In this document: piece after piece, positions 1-13,141 of the stretch
Layout of the letters: every line of letters begins with the position of its first letter
Numbering within the stretch: position 1 is the first letter of the stretch
From: Zerene cesonia
Lineage: Eukaryota; Arthropoda; Insecta; Lepidoptera; Pieridae
Direction: 5' to 3'
NCBI RefSeq assembly: GCF_012273895.1
Contig: NC_052130.1
Span: 3,534,001-3,598,000 of the forward strand
DNA: 64,000 nt
Notes under the pieces: model-generated
The model's database searches: none
What the model was told of the DNA's origin: nothing
The model's input: only the letters and a program-made list of their open reading frames with translations
Program-made: the position numbers and the translations under genes

Positions 1-2011
1 ATATTAACAGATGCATAATAAAAATAATAACTGCGGATAATACCTAGATCTCTGTCTGAATATCTGTTGCTCGCATAAAGTACAAACTCTCACTTTATCC
101 CTTTGAAGGAAAAATTTATCAAAATCCTTCCTTAGGTGACGCCTACGTCATAGTGACTATCTGTATGTCAATTTTAGCACGATCTGACCATTTTAAGCAG
201 TTCGTTGATAGAAACGCCAGTCAGGATGATTCCTTTGTGTTTTAAATATTAAGATACGTATAATTATAACGTGTTTCGTATTCTTCGTACCTGTTAATAT
301 GTCACTATTTTGGTGGGACAACATATATTAGACTGAAATCATTATATATCATGCAAGAATGTCATCGTAATACTACGTTTAAAAACAATTATCTACAACG
401 ATTTTACATCTGCGTGATAACCGAGTCGGTCGTTATTAGCCTAGATTCAAAACAATAACAAGAATTAACCTAGATCCAGTCAGTCTCAGTAATTACGTCA
501 CTTCCGTCTTTATTGGAAGATGTGATAAAAAATGTAGTTAGCTGATAATGAAAGGATTTTCTAAAGGCTCTTTTACGAGCTTCAAATAATTATTCATTAC
601 GGAATTGTATTACCTGCTCGTAATTTTAAAGTTATCTCCTCTTTGGCTTTTGTATGAAATGATTAAACAGGGCTATTGAAGACTTTCGCAAAGATTATGA
701 ATCTCGTTTTCTTCGTATAATATATTCTAATTTACATACGTATTTGGCATTTTCTTTAAAAAGTTTTGTACATCTCGTCCACGTGTTATCTTTAAGTCTA
801 AAAAGATTATAACATGAACAGTAATAGTAAAAACAGTATTTAATATATTTAGTATCAAAAAGTATTTAATGATTTTATTACTTTTTTATATTAAAAACGT
901 TAAAGTGTTGAAAATTAAAGTTCGAATAAAACGTTTCAATTGAGTAGAGTATTCAGACTCATCTCTATCTAAAATGTGTTAATATTATTATATTTTAGAC
1001 ATGAATGTTACATTATATAGGTTCGAGACAAGCATGGAAACATGAACATTACTCTTAAAGGCTTTACGATTCATTATAACTTTATAGGAAAATTTGTATT
1101 TTTAACCTACAGCACAATCAGAGTCGCTTATTAGCTCAAAAATAGAGGGTGATCTATCACCGATCCTATCTGACGATCGAGACGATCAGGCAATACGTAT
1201 CACTGGTATCTTTAACATGGAATGCACAGCTAGTGCGGAGTACAGGGCGGTGCATTGCTTCCTTTAGGTTTGGCAGCCGCCACAAGCTGCTTAAACTATT
1301 GCAGGAGCTGGGGTGGTTTATGCTTTAGCCGACGAGGTTTATAAGTAAGGTTTTCTTTCAGATCACGACTGTTCTAACATATACAGAATTTTTATCGAAA
1401 GAAACTTCAACAATTTATCATCCAATTTTACAAATTCTTTTCTCTTCCGAATCACAACCTCTAATTCACCATTATCTTTATCTATCATAATCTACCAACC
1501 TAACAGTAAAATTTAGATGAAAGTTTCATATAAAAATAAAATTGACCATAAACCAAAGCCATTGATCGTTTTCGCCTGGGACATGGTAGATAATTGTAAT
1601 CAAATTAGGTGACCCCGTTCTGACCTCCGATTAAATGCAACCCGAACATCGCACGCCATTTCTCTGATCATCATATAAAATGTGAAAACCCTATAACCAT
1701 GCAAATAAAAAGGCTAATCCAAACATGGAATATTTCGAGGGATTGATGTAAATAGAATTATTGATAAATATGAATGGGATAAAGATAAAAGGCTGAATAG
1801 AATTTCGTCGCTGATGGCATGAGGCGTGTAGATTTTTCCTGATACCGTACTATAGGGAGTCCCAAAACTAATATCAAGATATACTAATATTTGCTTTAGT
1901 ATTCCTGTTTAATTTTATTCTATCAGAAATAGCTAACTCTCTTACAAGGATATCGATCAATTTGTTGATATCAAAATATTGTGTTTCAATTATCAATTAA
2001 ATATAATACTT
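1..2011. other. No gene recognised
   Basis: AT-rich DNA without a credible coding exon on either strand. A locally GC-richer patch at about 1130-1345 stands out from its surroundings but contains no open frame longer than about 16 codons that looks real. Confidence 0.6.
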
Positions 2012-2148
2012 TGCGATTTATTCATTATATTATTAACCCGACGTTTCGAACACTTTACAGCGAGCGTGGTCACGGGGAGACTCCCCGTGACTTCTAGTGA
2101 ATAAATCGCGTTTAAAATCCGTTAAAAAGTTTTTAATTTCTAAATGTG
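2012..2148 (-). repeat. Foldback repeat, 'acgtttcgaacactttacagcg' family, copy 1
   Basis: Left part matches copies near 37.5, 46.3 and 52.2 kb. A 23-nt near-palindrome (GTCACGGGGAG-A-CTCCCCGTGAC) at 2069-2091 is the turn of the fold, and 'gcgatttattca' at 2013 is repeated in inverse orientation near 2098. It looks like an element copied head to head onto itself. Confidence 0.6.
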
Positions 2149-2589
2149 TAATACTCGCGTAAAATCAAACACAAGAAAATACTTTGAATGATGCGAACAT
2201 TTCACATAAGTCGAAAAATTTCTTCCTTAATTGCATTTGATTTGAAATTGTTTATATATACGTGTATATGACATAACGTGTATTTTAAGTTGTGTAAAAG
2301 TGTTACATATAAAGATGTTATTTTATTTCATTTTATAATATAAAGTTCCGCCGATGGCGTAGGTTCCGTACTCAATGGTGCTCGCAGTTTTTCAAGCACT
2401 GATTACTCAAAAATACTTTTACATCGTATTAGTTACAGTTTAAACTCATTGCCCGTCAAACTTTGACTGTGTAATGGAAAAAGAACAAGCGAAAATATAG
2501 TAGTAGTAGAGTAGAGAGTAGTAATAGAGTACCTACCATCGCTTTTACTGTTAAATATCCTGTAGTATGCTTTCTTAATCCTTTTCTAA

Positions 2590-2681
2590 TTAAAGTCGGC
2601 AATCCATTTGCCAAATGTTCATGGGCAGGGCTTACCATCAGGCGACCCACCAGCTCCATTGCTGCCTATGACATAAAAATA
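2590..2681 (-). mobile_element. SINE-like repeat fragment
   Basis: Contains the family core 'cagggcttaccatcaggcga', then 'cccaccagctc' and 'atgacataaaaa', the reverse complement of the copies at 16.9 and 23.3 kb. Confidence 0.6.
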
Positions 2682-2682
2682 G

Positions 2683-2742
2683 GAATTCATTCATTTCATC
2701 TCATTCTTTGATTTATTCATTCATTTCTTTCATTCATTCAAA
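2683..2742. repeat. Imperfect (ATTC)n tract
   Basis: Repeated attcattcattt units following the SINE-like fragment, perhaps grown from its tail. Confidence 0.6.
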
Positions 2743-3184
2743 AAGGAATATCGATTGGACTTTAAACGCCGTATGAGTTGAGCCTGCGAAGCATGGATGC
2801 GTGCCGCGATGCGATTCTTAAGTTAGTAGTTATAGGTTATTAACATATTTAGTCCATAGTTACTTCCGTAGTATAATGCTTCAACAATGTGGAGTTAGTA
2901 TATGGTAAACAAGTAACAGCCAGCTATATTCCAAACAGATGCAATCCACGTAATCTGAAACAATGTTATATCCTTGGCTCAAGAGCAAAACTACTTGGAA
3001 CTTATAGAAACGTGACGCAACTTTGTCTGCAGGTCGAACTTTGTATAACTTGGGATTTTCTTGTGTTAGCGCGTCTTGATATTAATCAATATAAATACTT
3101 TGTGTTTGAAGTGTTTCGTGGTTTGAAGTTTTTCTATTTAACTTTTAAGGTTTTATGTATATTGCAATATTGCCCTATTTATGA

Positions 3185-3545
3185 TATTATAAATGCGAAA
3201 ATAGCTCTGTCTGTGGGTCTCTTCTTCACGCCTATACCTAAGGGCCAATTTCTTCCAAATGGGTTCTTAAATTTGGTACAAAAATAGCTGTAGATGCCAC
3301 AGAGGACCATTGTCAATTGATAGGTTGCATCCTGTAAACCTCATTCTTAATTTTTCTTTGACTGCGCGGTCGAAGCAAGCCGTAAGCGGGAAGCCTATGC
3401 CACTGACGAATAATAACCAGCTCTCGTGGACCCTTTACTCAAGCAGTCCGACGGAACACAGGGGTTTTTAGTCGGTAGGAATCCGACATCACCCACGGCT
3501 TTCTCCACCGTAGCTGCTAAGATTTCGGCACTAAAAAAAAAGGCG
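3185..3545 (+). mobile_element. Degenerate mobile-element debris, including a LINE/SINE-like 3' tail
   Basis: 'attataaatgcgaaaatagc' resembles lepidopteran Helitron 5' ends. 3360-3545 ('tttttagtcggtaggaatcc' ... A-rich tail) resembles a retroelement 3' end. No reading frame survives. 3546-4479 holds nothing recognised. Confidence 0.4.
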
Positions 3546-4479
3546 GGTAATTAATTATATACAATGTCATTCTGTTTCACCACTTATTACTACAAACGGA
3601 TCTAATCTACGTTGAATCTGTTTCTGCCTGTTTATAACTGTTACAAATTTAAAAACCTTACGACATAGACAACTGGTCGAAGCCGAGGGGAGTAGTAATA
3701 TAATAATTATGATCAGCTGACAATCGCATGTTATATTAAATTTTCTACTTCCAAACCTTACCCCGTGTTAACCGAGTGAGGAAAAAACTTGAAAGACCAT
3801 GTTTCTAATCTTTCCAATTAAATTTTACAGTACTTTTTAAACAGCTATAAATTTAGATATAAAGAGGATCTCCTTATTCCATGAACATTTACAACAAGTT
3901 TCTATAATAAGTTATTATAAAATCACAACATATTAACTCCAATGCGAAAAATAAATTTGCTTAATTATTATAAGCGCTACCAGTGGGTAATAGATAAATG
4001 CATCTATTTAAACGCAATGGCAATTTATAAATTCAAAACAGTCCTGCTATCGCATTCCCTTTTTTGGAAGTCGGTTAAACATCGCGTTCAGGATAGAATT
4101 TCATTTTCGTCGTTATTTATATTATATTGAGAAGCAATTTCAAAATCCAATACAGCCACATGAACACTAGTCAAGAATTCCAGTTTTAGTTTGGTTTTAG
4201 TATGAAATCTTTATACCTCATATAAATGCACTGTTATTGGCCGTGTGCTGAGTTCAGCTGCGAAAACTGAACCAACGTATATCCCGTATATAAAGTTGTG
4301 GTTGTTATTTAGCGATCAAACTAATATTCGACAATGTTTATTAAATTTGAGTTCTTTATTAAGCGTCTTTAAAGCTCTTAAGTCAAATGTATCATCCAGG
4401 GTTCGGAAAGTAAGTTTCTCCAGGTAAGAACCAAGGAAGAACTCTGTAGCTGTCCTTGCATTTTAAATTTTATATTATA

Positions 4480-4600
4480 ATAGACACTCTTCTCGGCTCC
4501 GCCCGGATAGCAAGATTCCTGTATTACCCCAAGAGAGTATTTACTCAGGATAAAAAGTATCTCAGCACCCAAGTCCGCTCATACGAAATATATATGCGAA
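4480..4600 (-). mobile_element. Helitron-like family D fragment
   Basis: Shares 'tctcggctccgcccggata' and 'gcaagattcctg' with copies at 33.0 and 50.6 kb; truncated at its 5' end. Confidence 0.5.
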
Positions 4601-5027
4601 AATAATACCATAGAGTAGAGACTTACTTCTAAAAATGTTATAAAAATCTTTGATTATGATAAATTTTATTGTAATTTAATTTTCCCTTTAAGAAAGTTCC
4701 TTTTCATAAAGGTTTTATTTTTAATCATTTCGCCCTCAGTCGCAAGGAACCTCGAATGAAGCAGACTCTAAAACATTCAAGTCGTTTGCTGAACATGTCA
4801 ATTGCTGTTACCAAATATTGCAACAGAAAATGAAAGATGTATTTACTTTATATTCTACTTTATTGACTTGCTTTTGATATTTACCTAGCGTTTATTAAAA
4901 ATTGTAAACTAAAACCATGTGGAGGAGCTGGTTTGGTTCCTTTTTCTCACTCTTCCTAGTCCAGTACAATGGTATAAAGATTCAATCGTTAATCATTTCC
5001 TTATCTTTAATAAACGGGCACCAAATT

Positions 5028-5115
5028 TACAGAGGAGGCCCTATCTCTGCGAATGTTTATGGGCGGTGGTGATCACTTACAATCAAGCGAACCACCAGCC
5101 CCCCGACTTATCGAT
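5028..5115 (-). mobile_element. SINE-like repeat fragment
   Basis: 'gcgaatgtttatgggcggtg', then 'gtgatcac' and 'gcgaaccaccagc', matches the SINE-like family in reverse orientation. Confidence 0.55.
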
Positions 5116-5309
5116 TTAGAAGTCCGAGGTCCTCACAACTGAGCCACCACTGCTTTTAATGAATTAGATGCATCTGTTGAAATAAAGTTTTCATCAATTT
5201 ATTTATTTAACATTTTGACGTAACAAATATTCGCTATTTTAAATGCATGTTTCATGCAATTTTTTCTCGCTAAATTATAACGGTATTTATTTAATTATTT
5301 CTACCCTCT

Positions 5310-5528
5310 AATGGTGTTGGCAGAATATCAGCGTCAGGGTCCCATTGACTCTGACATTTATGCTGAGCCAAGACCCTTTTTAAGAACACAGTGCACATTT
5401 GTCTCCGTCCTTTTATTTTTTTTCCCCTCTATGTTAATTTTTCTTTGTGTAATCGTCTTAATTTGTAATTGTCATGTATTTAATCTGTTCTTTTAATAAA
5501 CTTTCTATCTATCTATCTATCTATCTAT
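5310..5528 (+). mobile_element. Retroelement-like 3' end with (TCTA)n tail
   Basis: A T-rich segment ends AATAAACTT and runs directly into (TCTA)n at 5504-5528. A poly(A)-signal-like end followed by a simple repeat is the style of non-LTR 3' ends. No protein domain is visible. 5529-6117 holds nothing recognised. Confidence 0.4.
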
Positions 5529-6117
5529 GTTTCAAATTATCGAAAGCATTAGATAATAACATACAATGAAGAAGCAAAATAAAACTTTATTTTTTTACGA
5601 TAATTACAAAGTACGGTCCCCTGAAGCTGCAAATTATCTCGTTAACTTAATATTGCCTTACTAATTCGAAGTTTTCTAAGAAAACATTCTTTTGCACCTT
5701 TAATTTTCAAATAATTACCTAATATAAATAGTAAAGGGTAAAATATTAAAGGGTTAGTAGCCGAAGCAACAAGATTGGTTATCTGGGTAAATAAATTTAT
5801 TTGTATGTAAAATATGACAAGACCCATATGCACGTAATATAAAAACTGTTTTTTTTTCTATATAACTATAATTAACAGCGATGTACATGTATCAAATTTA
5901 TATTAACTGTTATAATTGCCAGCCTTATATTATAATGTTACGAGGTACATTGCATGGTTGTCGGCGCGAGATGCAATATTGTTTCCACGGAAGCACGAGG
6001 CGGATGGCGTAACCCGTCAGATTCAGTTAGCCTTAAGACAGCAATTATCTCAAAAATTAATTCTGTTTGGTGCATCAAGCTCATTCAAAAGAGAGAGCTT
6101 AAAATGAAATAAATTAA

Positions 6118-6295
6118 TCTAATATATAAAATTCTCGTGACACACTTTTCGTTGCCATACTCCTCCGAAACGGCTTGACCGATTTTGATTAAATTTTTTG
6201 TGCTTATCCGGTATCTATGAGAATCGGCCAATATGTATTTTTCATCCCCCTAAATGATAAGTGTAAGGCAGAACAGCGTTTGCCGGGTCAGCTAG
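6118..6295 (+). mobile_element. Helitron-like family C, copy 1
   Basis: Starts TCTAATATATAAAATTCTCG after an A and ends CTAG before a T. Full-length relatives at 46515-46688, 55437-55615 and 61961-62133. Confidence 0.7.
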
Positions 6296-6608
6296 TATGC
6301 AGTAAAATTTATTTTTGGGATGACGGCTACTAAATGCCTGAATTCCAGCATACAAATAGTTATGTATTTACCCAAAAAACGTCGTGATACGACATTCTTA
6401 TTGGGCATCGCATCACTAAAGGCATATCAATAAGCTTCTCTATAAATTTAACTATATTAATTAATCAAATGGATAGATTATTCTAATGATGTTAAGGGTC
6501 TACTCTAGGGTTAACTAAACAGTTGTAAGTCAAATACTCGTGCTGTGCCTGCTAAAGTTTGATAAACGAACTGAACTTGTAATAGTCTCATAATCAAATC
6601 TTACTTAT

Positions 6609-6797
6609 ATCCTTCAAATATATAAAGTTTGTAAGGATGTGTGTGTGTTTGTTGCTCTTTCACGTAAAAACTGCTGTACTGATTGCAATGAAATTTGGTA
6701 CGTAGACAGCTGGACAACTGGAAAAACATATAGGCAAATTTTTATCCCGATATTCCTACGGGAAACGGACTTACGCGGGTGCCACCGGCGCAGCTAG
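6609..6797 (+). mobile_element. Helitron-like family A, copy 1
   Basis: Carries 'aagtttgtaaggatgtgtgt', 'ttattcccgatat'-type internal sequence and the end GCGCAGCTAG|T. The 5' end is diverged. Confidence 0.65.
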
Positions 6798-8342
6798 TTA
6801 CTTTATAAATATATTTGTATTGTTGACCCATATCCAACAAAAAAGTATCTAAAAGGTTAGGTACCAATAAAAAAGTATCTAAAAGGTTACGTCCGATGAA
6901 TAAAACCATATCAAAATAAGAGCAAGCTCTCAATGCTCTCATAACGTGCTGAATCATGAAAAACGCCTGTATTTAAAATCCTTTCATGAAAATAATTTCC
7001 ATACATTTGCACTTTTACACTAAATAATCAAGATCTCGAGGGCATTAAAATTCACTTAACACGTACTCCAAACTATCTATACAATAGTAAGCAATCTATC
7101 GCTTTCAAGCGCTGAATAAAAGGTGTTGAAAATGATATTAGTCTTGCTCAGCGGCTGTCTTCGCTGCAAGGTGCACCTTTCATGAATAATGCAGCTTTAG
7201 CCAGCGTAATGAACCAGAGAGCGAGAATAATGATTTTTTCGCTGGAAATGTTAAGTTTCCTAGTGCATTTTTAATGCAATTTTGTTATAAAGAACTATTT
7301 TTAACATATTATTTCCTGCAACTGAAGAAAAGAGGTAAAATATTTTACAATTACAATATTCGTACTACGTTCTATAAGTTATATTGAATTTTTACAATGT
7401 TATGCTTGAACCGCTTGAAAATTAAACCAGACTGTATCAGCATAAGCAATGGATCATCATAAGGTATGTAGGTATTATACAGCTTAAGGATTCCATATAA
7501 TGTATGAGTATGTACGTAAGTACTATAATTTTAATCCTAAACACCACATTCTTACCAATCTAAACATCTCGAACATCCTTAAATGGAATGTTAAAAAACC
7601 GTTTTCAGAGTATAACGACGAGCTTCGCTATTCAAATCCCGAATATTTCAGTTTTACTCCAACACCTAAAAGCGTACATCAAAAAACTTCGCCATAAAGC
7701 AAAGATAAACGTATAATTTACGAGAGTTCCAGTACTAATGGTAGCTTTATGGCCATCGTCATAAAGTCAAGCAGAGGTGCTAAAGCGATGCGCCAAGTGT
7801 TTATATTTATCGGCGTATTTTAACATAAATAGAGATAGCATTCATTTTGAATTCAGAAAGAAATAAAATCCTAGTACACAAAAAACGAGAGAACCTCAGA
7901 AATGAAAGTGTTGAAACCTACTTAGTAAATGTCGCTTCTGTCATCGTGAACTGATTTCCTTTTCAGTGATTTTTTTTTTTTAATTTTTATTTTAATTAAT
8001 TTTTTTTTAATTTCGATAATTGACAACAATTCTCTATCGAAACAATTCTATACCTATGATATAATCACGGTTAAAAACCCACCGAATTATAGAATAACAA
8101 AACCAAAAAAAACAGTGTCGAATTGAGAAACGCCTTCGGTTTTGGAGCATTACTTGGAAATTGATTTTGAGTAATAAGTGCTGTAACTGTTGTGAGCTTT
8201 TATCTACACTAATATTATAAAGGGAAAGCTGGACCGATATCAAAAATTCTTTCACCATTAGGAAGCTGCAACTTCACTGAGTGACAGGCTATATATGTAC
8301 CAAGTGCGAAGCCGGGGCGAACAGCTATTATGAATATATAGT
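6798..8342. other. No gene recognised
   Basis: AT-rich sequence with a poly(T)/poly(A) low-complexity stretch at 7968-8015 and degenerate repeat from about 8203. A 65-codon open frame at 7500-7697 has no recognisable domain and is not called. Confidence 0.55.
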
Positions 8343-8551
8343 ACAAGCTGCGCCCCGCGGTTTCACCCGCGTAAGTCCGTATCCCTTAAGAATATCGGGA
8401 TAAAAAGATGCCTATATGTTATTCCAGTTGTCCAACTGTCTACGTACCAAATTTCATTGCAACCGGTTCAGTAGTTTTTGCGAGAATGAGCAACAAACAC
8501 ACACATATCCTTACAAACTTTCGCATTTATAATATATGTAGGATAGTAGGA
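8343..8551 (-). mobile_element. Helitron-like family A, copy 2
   Basis: Reverse complement of the family: 'gctgcgccccgcggtttcac' at the 3' end and 'ctttcgcatttataatat' at the 5' end. The terminal CTAG is mutated. Confidence 0.65.
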
Positions 8552-11500
8552 TTTTTAGGTTAAACTTCTTTACCCTTTTCCTATCACTAAAACAATGTAC
8601 ATCTTTAAGAGTCAAGATATTTTCATAAATTATTTCTTTATTGAATCAGCTTTGTTATTTGAAAAATTTAAAAATGATCTAAATATACATCCTCAATCAA
8701 CTAGAATGAACTCACGAGTTTATTTTACGAACCCGATAATTTTTCTCAAAAGCTACGATATTTAAGTTACCGTTCATTATAATAATATTCCTTAAGAATC
8801 ATTGAATTTGTTAAAAAGGTTTTCATGTCATCCTTCTTCAGAAGGAGGAACAGTCATTTATTTTTGAAGGGTCAAAACTTGACCTACCAAAGTTAAACCT
8901 CTCTCCGAACCTCTGTAAGACCCTTTTTCCACTGTCAGCAATGTTATACAATTATAAACCGACCTCGAAAAAGGGGTTAAAGTACAACAGTGAAACGTCA
9001 TTTTTCTATATGCTTATTATAGAAATATATATATTTAGAAAAATGTTTTAAATGTAAGAAGAAGTAATCGCTTTTAAGATAGAAATGTCTATGTTTAATA
9101 TATTGTGTTTATAACAGAGGAGGCTTTTACAAATCATTGTTTTGGTCTATAAAACATCCATAATGCCGAGTAACCTTTTAAAAATATTTACGTAAAGATA
9201 TAATCTTGTTACTGTCTTGTTATATGTGTAGATGGAGAAATTGGCTTTTGATACGTTATATTTTAATTGCGAGGTGATTTAAATGGAATACCCTCCCTGT
9301 GGGACTGTTGAGGACTAAAATGTATCATACCCAAAAAAATCTTTTGACATAAATACTGTCATTAACATTAATACTGTCATTAATACATCATTTAACGAAA
9401 ATACTGTCTTCTCTCTTTATGTACCCGAATATTACCCAAAGAGGCAAGTTACTCGCATCATGAGTCAGTTTATAATTCAATAAGCCAGCGAAATTATTCA
9501 GTCGGTAAGTTTGAGTGAAGTCGATAGTGTTTCAGAGATTGTGCTGAAGGCAACTGGTAAACTAAGTTACGCTAAATATGAACTATTATATTCTATACTA
9601 CAGATCTGCCTGTCCCCGATTCAATTTCATTGAAGGAAATGTGAGTAGTTAAACAACTAGATTAGATGAATAATGTATAATGTGTTATGTATTACATACA
9701 CGGCTTTCGTAATGGGAATTGAATTAAGAAAGTTTTATATTAAATTATGTAATACTTTGAGCTGATTCCAATACGTAGATAATATGCACGAAATCTATAA
9801 TTACAAATCCAGTGTCATGATGTATGTTCCCAATGAACTCTTCACCAACTCAACCGATTTTGATGGAATTTGGCATTTTATGTGTAATTTGGTCCCACTT
9901 AGATAGTTTTTATTTCGATTAACTATCCCAATAATTTATAATCTAAATATTTTTAATTATTACTCAGCCACAGCAACGTGTGGCCGGGTATGCTAGTAAT
10001 TACATATAAATGTAAGAAGTTTCTTTACTGGAACGCTAACTCAGGACTGCTCATCCGATTTAGTTAAAATTTGGTCATGAAATTGGTATCATTTTTATCC
10101 AAGAAATACAGCGGGAACGTGCACTATGATATGTCACCCCGGAACTGTCTATCTTTTACTATGACTGCTAAGTAAGGTCGGAAAGCTAGTATGAAGCGGT
10201 TGAGTGTAAAAAAAACAAGGATAATACAACCAATGATAAAAATATAATAGCAGTGGAATATTTTTATTAATTTTATATATTGTTAGTTAACTTTTACTCA
10301 ATATTTCATTGGGTTTAACAAGCAACTCAAAATTGTTTTTTTATGTTTATAAGATTTATCATTAACAAATTACTTCAGTATAAAATATATTTGAATATAA
10401 AATTAATATAAAAGTCTCACACGGGATTGTCTCGATATAAATCAAATTACGCCCGAAGAAGATTAATTTAATTACATTTTCTATTTTTTGCTTTCCTTTG
10501 TACATTACAAATAACAAATAATTTCAAATTAAGAATAGCAATTAAAAGTGGATTTTATGTAACTGAGTACTTGGTTATATGTACCATGGGCGAAGCCGGG
10601 GCCCACCGGTAGTTACAAATAAAGATAACCTAAGTTACTATACATAGCAATACTTAAAACAACGGCTCAAGAAACATTTTTCCATCAAAAAAACATCACG
10701 CGAGTCGTTTCGCTCGCCAGAATTGATGTTTCTTAGACAAACTGAAGTAGCCTTATACTTTATTCAAACTCGCCGGACCAAATTAGATTTTCAGTGCAAT
10801 CCACTCTGAAGCTCTTGCAGTACCTTGATATGCAGATTAAATAGAATTTGCGGCGTGGCGACATTAATCCGTCCTTCCTAATCTAGGCGGTGGATGACGC
10901 TTAAGGTCACGTCTTCGCAATTTTACTACATTACTAAACTACTAATAAAACAAAACACAATTTGATTTGAGAACTATATTGACACCTAGGTCAGATAAAA
11001 ACTGACGGATATATAAACACAGCTAGAACTACTGGGATTATAAACTAGAAAATGTTGTACTATGCTTCCTTATAGTTTGTATAGTGTAGGGTTTTTCTAA
11101 AAGATTTTTTGATATTCCTCAATAAATAGGTACTGGTATGTTTGTATATGTCACTTTTGAAGCTAAATGCCAACAAATTCGCGTGCAGCAAGCTAGCTTT
11201 AAAATAAACACATACTTACTGTCGCTAATGACAAAGTAAAATACTGCAGATAAGAAGAATGTAGAAATTTTATGGCTATATTTATAAGATACGTTAAATA
11301 TTCGACGAAGATACAAAATTTTAATCTATTTTTAATACACTAGGCACGTTTTAATCATGCGTTGATGGGATAAATGTTCTCATCATCATTATTGTTTCAT
11401 GTCAATGTTTAAAAATATAAAACGTTGTTATAACTAGAAAAGAAAGTTTTGTTCCTAACAAAAATAAAATAAAATAATTTTACTACCCATATTATTATTA

Positions 11501-11844
11501 TAATAGTCCTCTATTGTACCCGAGGTTGTCTGGAAGAAATCACTCTAAGCGATAAGACCGCCCATTGTACTTAGATGTAAGTTTTATTTGTCTCCTTTCT
11601 TTGTCTTTAATGCTAATTAAGTGCAATAAAGAATAAATAAATAAATAAATAAATATTCCATGGTAAATGTGTAAAAAATAATACTTTATTAATGCATTAG
11701 ATAGGACTAAATAGGTTAACAAAAAGCTGCACCCAATGGCGCTAGCGTTTTCTTATAAATATTAGTTTTAGCCAAGATAACACATAATTTTCTGTTTAAT
11801 TTTTGATGTATCTAATAGTGGGCATATGTTCCATAAAAAACGCG
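8552..11844. other. No gene; two degenerate CTAG-ending elements and simple repeats
   Basis: Two elements ending GCTAG|T at 9996 and 10189 carry 'ctcaaccgattttgatgga'-type internal sequence (family E, Helitron-like). (AAAT)n occupies 11632-11655. The rest is AT-rich without a coding signal. Confidence 0.5.
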
Positions 11845-12000
11845 GGCGCCTGATCTTGTGGTTCGCCTGATGGTAAGCGATTACCACCGCCCATGAACAT
11901 TCGTTTGATTTGATTTGATTTGGCCCCTGCCAATGCGCTGATGATAAGAGATGCTGAAAGGATTGACGACTGGACTGAAGGCATGGACTGGAAAGGTTGA
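11845..12000 (+). mobile_element. SINE-like repeat
   Basis: 'ggttcgcctgatggtaagcg' followed by 'attaccaccgcccatgaaca', then a G/A-rich tail region. Flanks at 12001-12775 hold nothing recognised. Confidence 0.6.
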
Positions 12001-12775
12001 AGGAAAGGTTACGCCTACGTCTCTCTTTATTCTCTTCTGTGTTTTTTATATATTTGGTAGTCGTTGTGTATGTTCTTGTTTGTAAATAAATGTTTACCTA
12101 ATTTTAGTAATCTATCTATGTTTGAGCTTTTTTCGAAAATTTTTCAAGATCAAGATTAATTATTATCAACTCTATAATCAAATTAAAAACTGATTACAAT
12201 TTCTTTATTTTGTAACGAAACATCGCGATTGTCTTTATATCCTCTCTTACTTTTGTAACATTTTAATAATTAATGTAGTCTATACGTATTGAATAAAAAT
12301 TGATCACATTAAACATAGCGATATTCCCACATACGTGGCAACACGCGAAACGTTTTTCAGTGACATGTAAAAGCATTTTGGCTGATTAATGACTGGCAAC
12401 ATTTATAAAGATGTTGAAACGAAAACAAGTTCAAGGGAATGGAAGGAATTTTCAGATAAACCTAGACGATTTAATGCGTTCATGCGAGCCCTCTTTTTTC
12501 CGGCTTATCCTAATGGAAAATTGGTGACAGCGCAATTATTCTATGAAGATTATTTCTTTGATAAAAATGTCTTGTTCAATTGATTAGTTTTTGTCGATGG
12601 CTATGTTATTCCACTAAACAAAGAACATATTTAGGTTAGGAAATTTTGGTTAAATAACTCAGTTAGTAGGTATTCTTGTGATATTATAATATGATTATTG
12701 CGTCTACAGATAGGTAGGAGGCTAGAGAGTGATATGTTATGTTAAGAGACATATGTTACTTGTTATTACATATTT

Positions 12776-13085
12776 GATGTGGGAACTCAGCACGCTGCGA
12801 CACGAATTAGGGCAGCTCACACCGGGAAAGTACTATGATACTTTCCTAATTCCACAAAAGACCGACGTGAAATAGAAGCATGCTACTGTGTTTCATACGA
12901 TGAGTGGGAGAGCCGGAGGCCCGTTTCCTTATACTCACCCTTTCCTACCCATTCCTTATTCCAGTCAATCCTTTCCTTATCCCTTTGGCTTAAAAGCGGG
13001 CAGCGCATTCATGGGCGGTGATGATTGGTTACAATCGGTCGAACCATCAGCTCATTTGCCTGCTATGACTAAAAAAAAAACTATT
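12776..13085 (-). mobile_element. SINE-like repeat, near full length
   Basis: About 310 bp in reverse orientation, from 'ctcagcacgctgcgacacga' to an A-run after 'gctatgact'. Matches 16.9, 23.3 and 42.1 kb in the same order of blocks. Directly followed by a CTAG-ending Helitron-like end at 13141. Confidence 0.65.
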
Positions 13086-13141
13086 CATTTTGCTGGAAAT
13101 TTCCTTTGACTACACGGGCGAAGCCCCAGCTGGAAAACTAG

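Noticed and set aside
2889..3287. 132-codon + strand frame
   Set aside because: Begins with GTG, matches no family, and its 3' part overlaps Helitron-like debris.
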